This document shows, piece by piece, positions 33,001 to 34,634 of a DNA stretch of 34,634 bases (the first letter of the stretch is position 1; the number at the start of each line of letters is the position of its first letter). The translations under genes and the position numbers were made by a program. Location of the stretch: assembly GCA_006226345.1 (NCBI GenBank), contig SBHD01000127.1, positions 1 to 34,634 of the forward strand, written 5' to 3'. The DNA comes from Bacteroidota bacterium (lineage in GTDB: Bacteria; Bacteroidota; Bacteroidia; Chitinophagales; Saprospiraceae). The notes beneath the pieces were generated by a model. That model did no database searches and was not told where the DNA came from. It worked only from the letters and a program-made list of their open reading frames with translations.

Positions 33001-34634
33001 CGCAGATTAAGGGCGCAGATCATACTTTTTTCCCGGGGCTGATCAACCAGGGACAACGCGGTATTGTAATGATTGACGACCTCAAAGATCCGTTCCTCCA
33101 CCTCATTATCGCTCAACGCCTGCAACAGTTTTTGGGCGATCAGATGGTGCATTTGCAGGCGCTCGCCCTGGCTAAGCATATTGTATGTGGCCTGTTGTAC
33201 CCGGTCGTGCGCGAATTGATACCGCACGTTAATATAAGCATCATCTGAATCCAGGGTCTCAGCCGTCTTGTAGGCATCATCCAGCGGTATGATAAACCGG
33301 TGGGACAAAGGCTCCCAGAGCCGCAATGCAATTTTACTGGTCTGCAGGCCGGTCACCTCCTTCAATGTAGCCAGGTCAAACCGGTTGCCCAGGCAGGCCG
33401 CGATCTTTAGCAGGTCCTGCGACTCCCTGGGCAGCCGCTTTAGTTGCTGCATCATGAGCTCCACCACATTTTCTGTGATACCTGCCTGCAGGATCTTTTG
33501 TGTGTTCCACTTCCAGGAAAAAGAGCGCTGGTCCAGCCAGATCAGGCCATCTTCCACCAACCGGCGGATAAACATCCGGATAAAGAAGGGGTTGGCGCCC
33601 GTTTGCTTGCTAACCACCTCTGCCAACTCCACGGTCGTACCTTTAGCACACTTCAGGGTATCTGCCAGGAGCTGGTTGACACTTTCGTCCGAAAGCGGTT
33701 TGATGGCCAGCAGGTGCAACGGAAACCCCTGCTCCCGGATCTCCTCGATGGCCAGCATTAACGGGTGCAGGGCAGACACTTCGTTGTCCCGGTACGCGCC
33801 GATGAAATAAATGTAGTGGTTATGTTCATCCTGCGCCAAACGGCTGATAAACTGGATCGTGGACAAGTCGGCCCACTGCAGGTCATCAATAAAGATCGTC
33901 AACGGATGATCGGCAGAAGCAAAACTGCTGATAAACCGCCGGAGAAAATCACGGAACCGGTTTTGCGCTTCGGCTACCGGCAGTTCCGCTACTTCGGGCT
34001 GTTTGCCGATCAGCAATTCCAGTTCAGGCACCACTTCGATCATAAGCGCTCCATGTCCGTCCAACTCTTCCAGCACCTTTTGTGCAAAGGCGCGGGTCAG
34101 GTGTTCGGGCTCAGACAGGATCTGCTGGATCAGCTGCCGAATGGCATCGATCAGCGCACTGTAGGGTATGTTCTTTTTCAGCTGATCGTATTTCCCGCTG
34201 ATAAAATAACCATTGCGGGCAAGGATGGATTTATGCACCTCATGCACCAGAGCGGTCTTGCCTATGCCCGAGTACCCACCTACGAGCAGCATGGCAAAAC
34301 TTCCCTGGCTCACCATCTCAAACGTGTCCAGCAGCAGTTGTACTTCCTGCTCCCGGCCATATAGTTTCTGCGGGAAAGACAGTTTGTCCGTCACATCCTG
34401 TTGGGCGACCGCAAAGGTCTCGATCGTGCCGGTCTTCGCCAGCTGGCGCCTGCATTCCTCCAGATCGAGCAGCAGACCTTTGGTTCCCTGATAACGCTCT
34501 TCCGCGTTTTTGTTCAATAGTTTCAGAACGATCTCGTCGAGAATTGCCGGCAGCCCGGGTTGTTGCTGGGACGGCGGGACCGGTGGCTTTGCCATGTGGG
34601 CGTACACGAGATCGACAATGTTTTCAGCTGAAAA
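30099..34634 (-). CDS. Ser/Thr kinase - AAA ATPase - GAF - adenylate cyclase fusion, N-terminus outside window
   Basis: This giant cytoplasmic signalling protein has at least 1511 residues in the window. The frame is open to the right edge, so the start is missing. The first visible part (LVYAHMAKPPVPPSQ then LLNKNAEERYQGTKGLLLDL) is the end of a Hanks-type protein kinase domain. An AAA-type predicted ATPase follows, with Walker A GGYSGIGKTAL and Walker B IFIDDLQWAD, then some 600 residues of helical repeats. A GAF domain lies at about 30.8-31.4 kb. A class III cyclase (about 30.1-30.7 kb) follows a linking helix. Cyclase metal Asp residues are in LFCDFRNF and TVGDAYIA. The Lys of KIKTVGD and the Asp of YDIWGD mark ATP specificity, and NTAAR supplies the transition-state Asn and Arg. 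Relatives in cyanobacteria usually end in a histidine kinase instead. Confidence 0.92.
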   Translation of the reverse strand, partial: FSAENIVDLVYAHMAKPPVPPSQQQPGLPAILDEIVLKLLNKNAEERYQGTKGLLLDLEECRRQLAKTGTIETFAVAQQDVTDKLSFPQKLYGREQEVQLLLDTFEMVSQGSFAMLLVGGYSGIGKTALVHEVHKSILARNGYFISGKYDQLKKNIPYSALIDAIRQLIQQILSEPEHLTRAFAQKVLEELDGHGALMIEVVPELELLIGKQPEVAELPVAEAQNRFRDFLRRFISSFASADHPLTIFIDDLQWADLSTIQFISRLAQDEHNHYIYFIGAYRDNEVSALHPLMLAIEEIREQGFPLHLLAIKPLSDESVNQLLADTLKCAKGTTVELAEVVSKQTGANPFFIRMFIRRLVEDGLIWLDQRSFSWKWNTQKILQAGITENVVELMMQQLKRLPRESQDLLKIAACLGNRFDLATLKEVTGLQTSKIALRLWEPLSHRFIIPLDDAYKTAETLDSDDAYINVRYQFAHDRVQQATYNMLSQGERLQMHHLIAQKLLQALSDNEVEERIFEVVNHYNTALSLVDQPREKSMICALNLRAAVKAKEAASFPVALNFFRIATELFEPDAWENDHERTARAYLDLAECEYICGEYDASDQLYSLILEKSDVPEFIARVYDIRLRQYAQQGRNKETLRLGATVLRKYGVSFIAEPSLLQVFPQLIAAKAMLQGKDVEAFVDLPAVTVREKAFAIQTLMNISATAYVYNSNTMLLLVIRMLQLSVKYGNTAESAFGYGLFGFVEGAALGNVEQCRKFAELSLKVSEKFDDPIIRAKVKFLKAFSTQHWFEPIPEAIPLLKDAFKTLDYSGSYTFATYTLHTIIGKQLYLGQSLTSNYEELVEYSLYTDRVKEFFSQNLLLILRRYVSGLTGIYYEHYKEADAVLEEASYLQMLREKRLLMAVAWHYVYNQMLYYQLGDLEKATAYAREAVIVDDVAPTTMAQIEHHFYNVLLEVERYPGLSFSARIASRRRAQKHIGKLKKWMKGCPVNFSTRYHLAATAWAAVTTGTAQDDAFQKTLELAREDNNLQLQGLTLEHWAKSLFRTGRVGDAAEKIVAATDSYGHWGAATKVKQLTREFRPYLETSAAQTKETSQGSLGDLLDMETVLRASRAISGEIVLENLLSNLLGILMENVGAQRGFLILNRGDQLMIEAEYTTGAGKQAPQVLQSEPVAESSKLSGAIVHYVWRTGENVLLDDAQQASAFSSDTYLNLHQVRSLLCVPVKNQGKINAIVYFENNLAANAFTEQRLNMATLLASQAAISIDNAMLYNNLERMVEERTRELASEKKKTDELLLNILPAEIAEELKEKGQASAKLYEEATILFCDFRNFTQLAENTQPTQLVKLIDMYFSAFDELMQQHGIEKIKTVGDAYIAAGGLPDPEKGRPAEVVQVAIEMQAMAERLRQEREAMGEPSFELRIGIHTGPVIAGVVGLRKFAYDIWGDTVNTAARLEQHGVPGKINISGATFAHICDDFACTYRGKIKAKHKGEIDMYFVDGPVSKTKKGRSGTK

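Noticed and set aside
1-34634. CRISPR arrays, insertion sequences, prophage, rRNA and tRNA genes
   Set aside because: No regularly spaced direct repeats, transposase motifs, phage structural genes or RNA gene signatures were seen on either strand.

Overview
The window looks like ordinary chromosome of a Bacteroidota bacterium of moderate GC, probably near Saprospiraceae/Lewinella-like lineages. I place it there by recognition, not by a database search. Three things support the phylum. At least nine genes are preceded by the Bacteroidota -7 element TAnnTTTG, often with a very short leader. Shine-Dalgarno sequences are absent. The protein families are typical of the phylum: a DPE2-type MalQ with two starch-binding modules, a Nif3 plus C4 zinc-ribbon pair, exported S41 and M14 peptidases, and an ECF-like sigma factor.

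Layout. 1-2.1 kb: a NatA/NatB-like ABC exporter on the minus strand, with the permease cut by the window edge. 2.3-5.2 kb: an ALDH8-like aldehyde dehydrogenase followed by an exported S41 peptidase. 5.3-7.8 kb: an exported M14 metallocarboxypeptidase-like protein. 8.0-11.0 kb: a SNF2-family helicase. 11.0-12.4 kb: two thioredoxin-fold proteins. 12.5-14.2 kb: a coiled-coil zinc-ribbon protein and Nif3/DUF34. 14.5-16.3 kb: TatA and the replicative helicase DnaB, convergent. 16.35-16.93 kb: a long gene-free segment holding four DnaA boxes in a symmetric nested dyad. 17-19.2 kb: an exported coiled-coil protein of unknown function and a sigma-54-type response regulator that has no DNA-binding domain. 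19.6-23.5 kb: a helical protein of unknown function, a long-chain polyprenyl diphosphate synthase and a CorC/CNNM-like membrane protein. 23.7-26.5 kb: an ECF-like sigma factor, an exported DinB-fold protein, a small calycin-like exported protein and a family 2 glycosyltransferase. 26.5-29.2 kb: MalQ. 29.4-30.1 kb: two small predicted exported or membrane proteins. 30.1 kb to the right edge: a giant signalling protein (Ser/Thr kinase tail, AAA ATPase, helical repeats, GAF, class III adenylate cyclase), cut at its N-terminus.

Most genes stand alone or in pairs, with frequent strand switches. Gene ends are marked by hairpin terminators or by intergenic palindromes, some resembling dispersed repeats. 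I see no phage, IS element, CRISPR array, tRNA or rRNA. The most notable points are the possible replication origin (or DnaA-controlled region) upstream of dnaB, the kinase-AAA-GAF-cyclase fusion, the response regulator without a DNA-binding domain, and a 25-nt dyad between two divergent genes.
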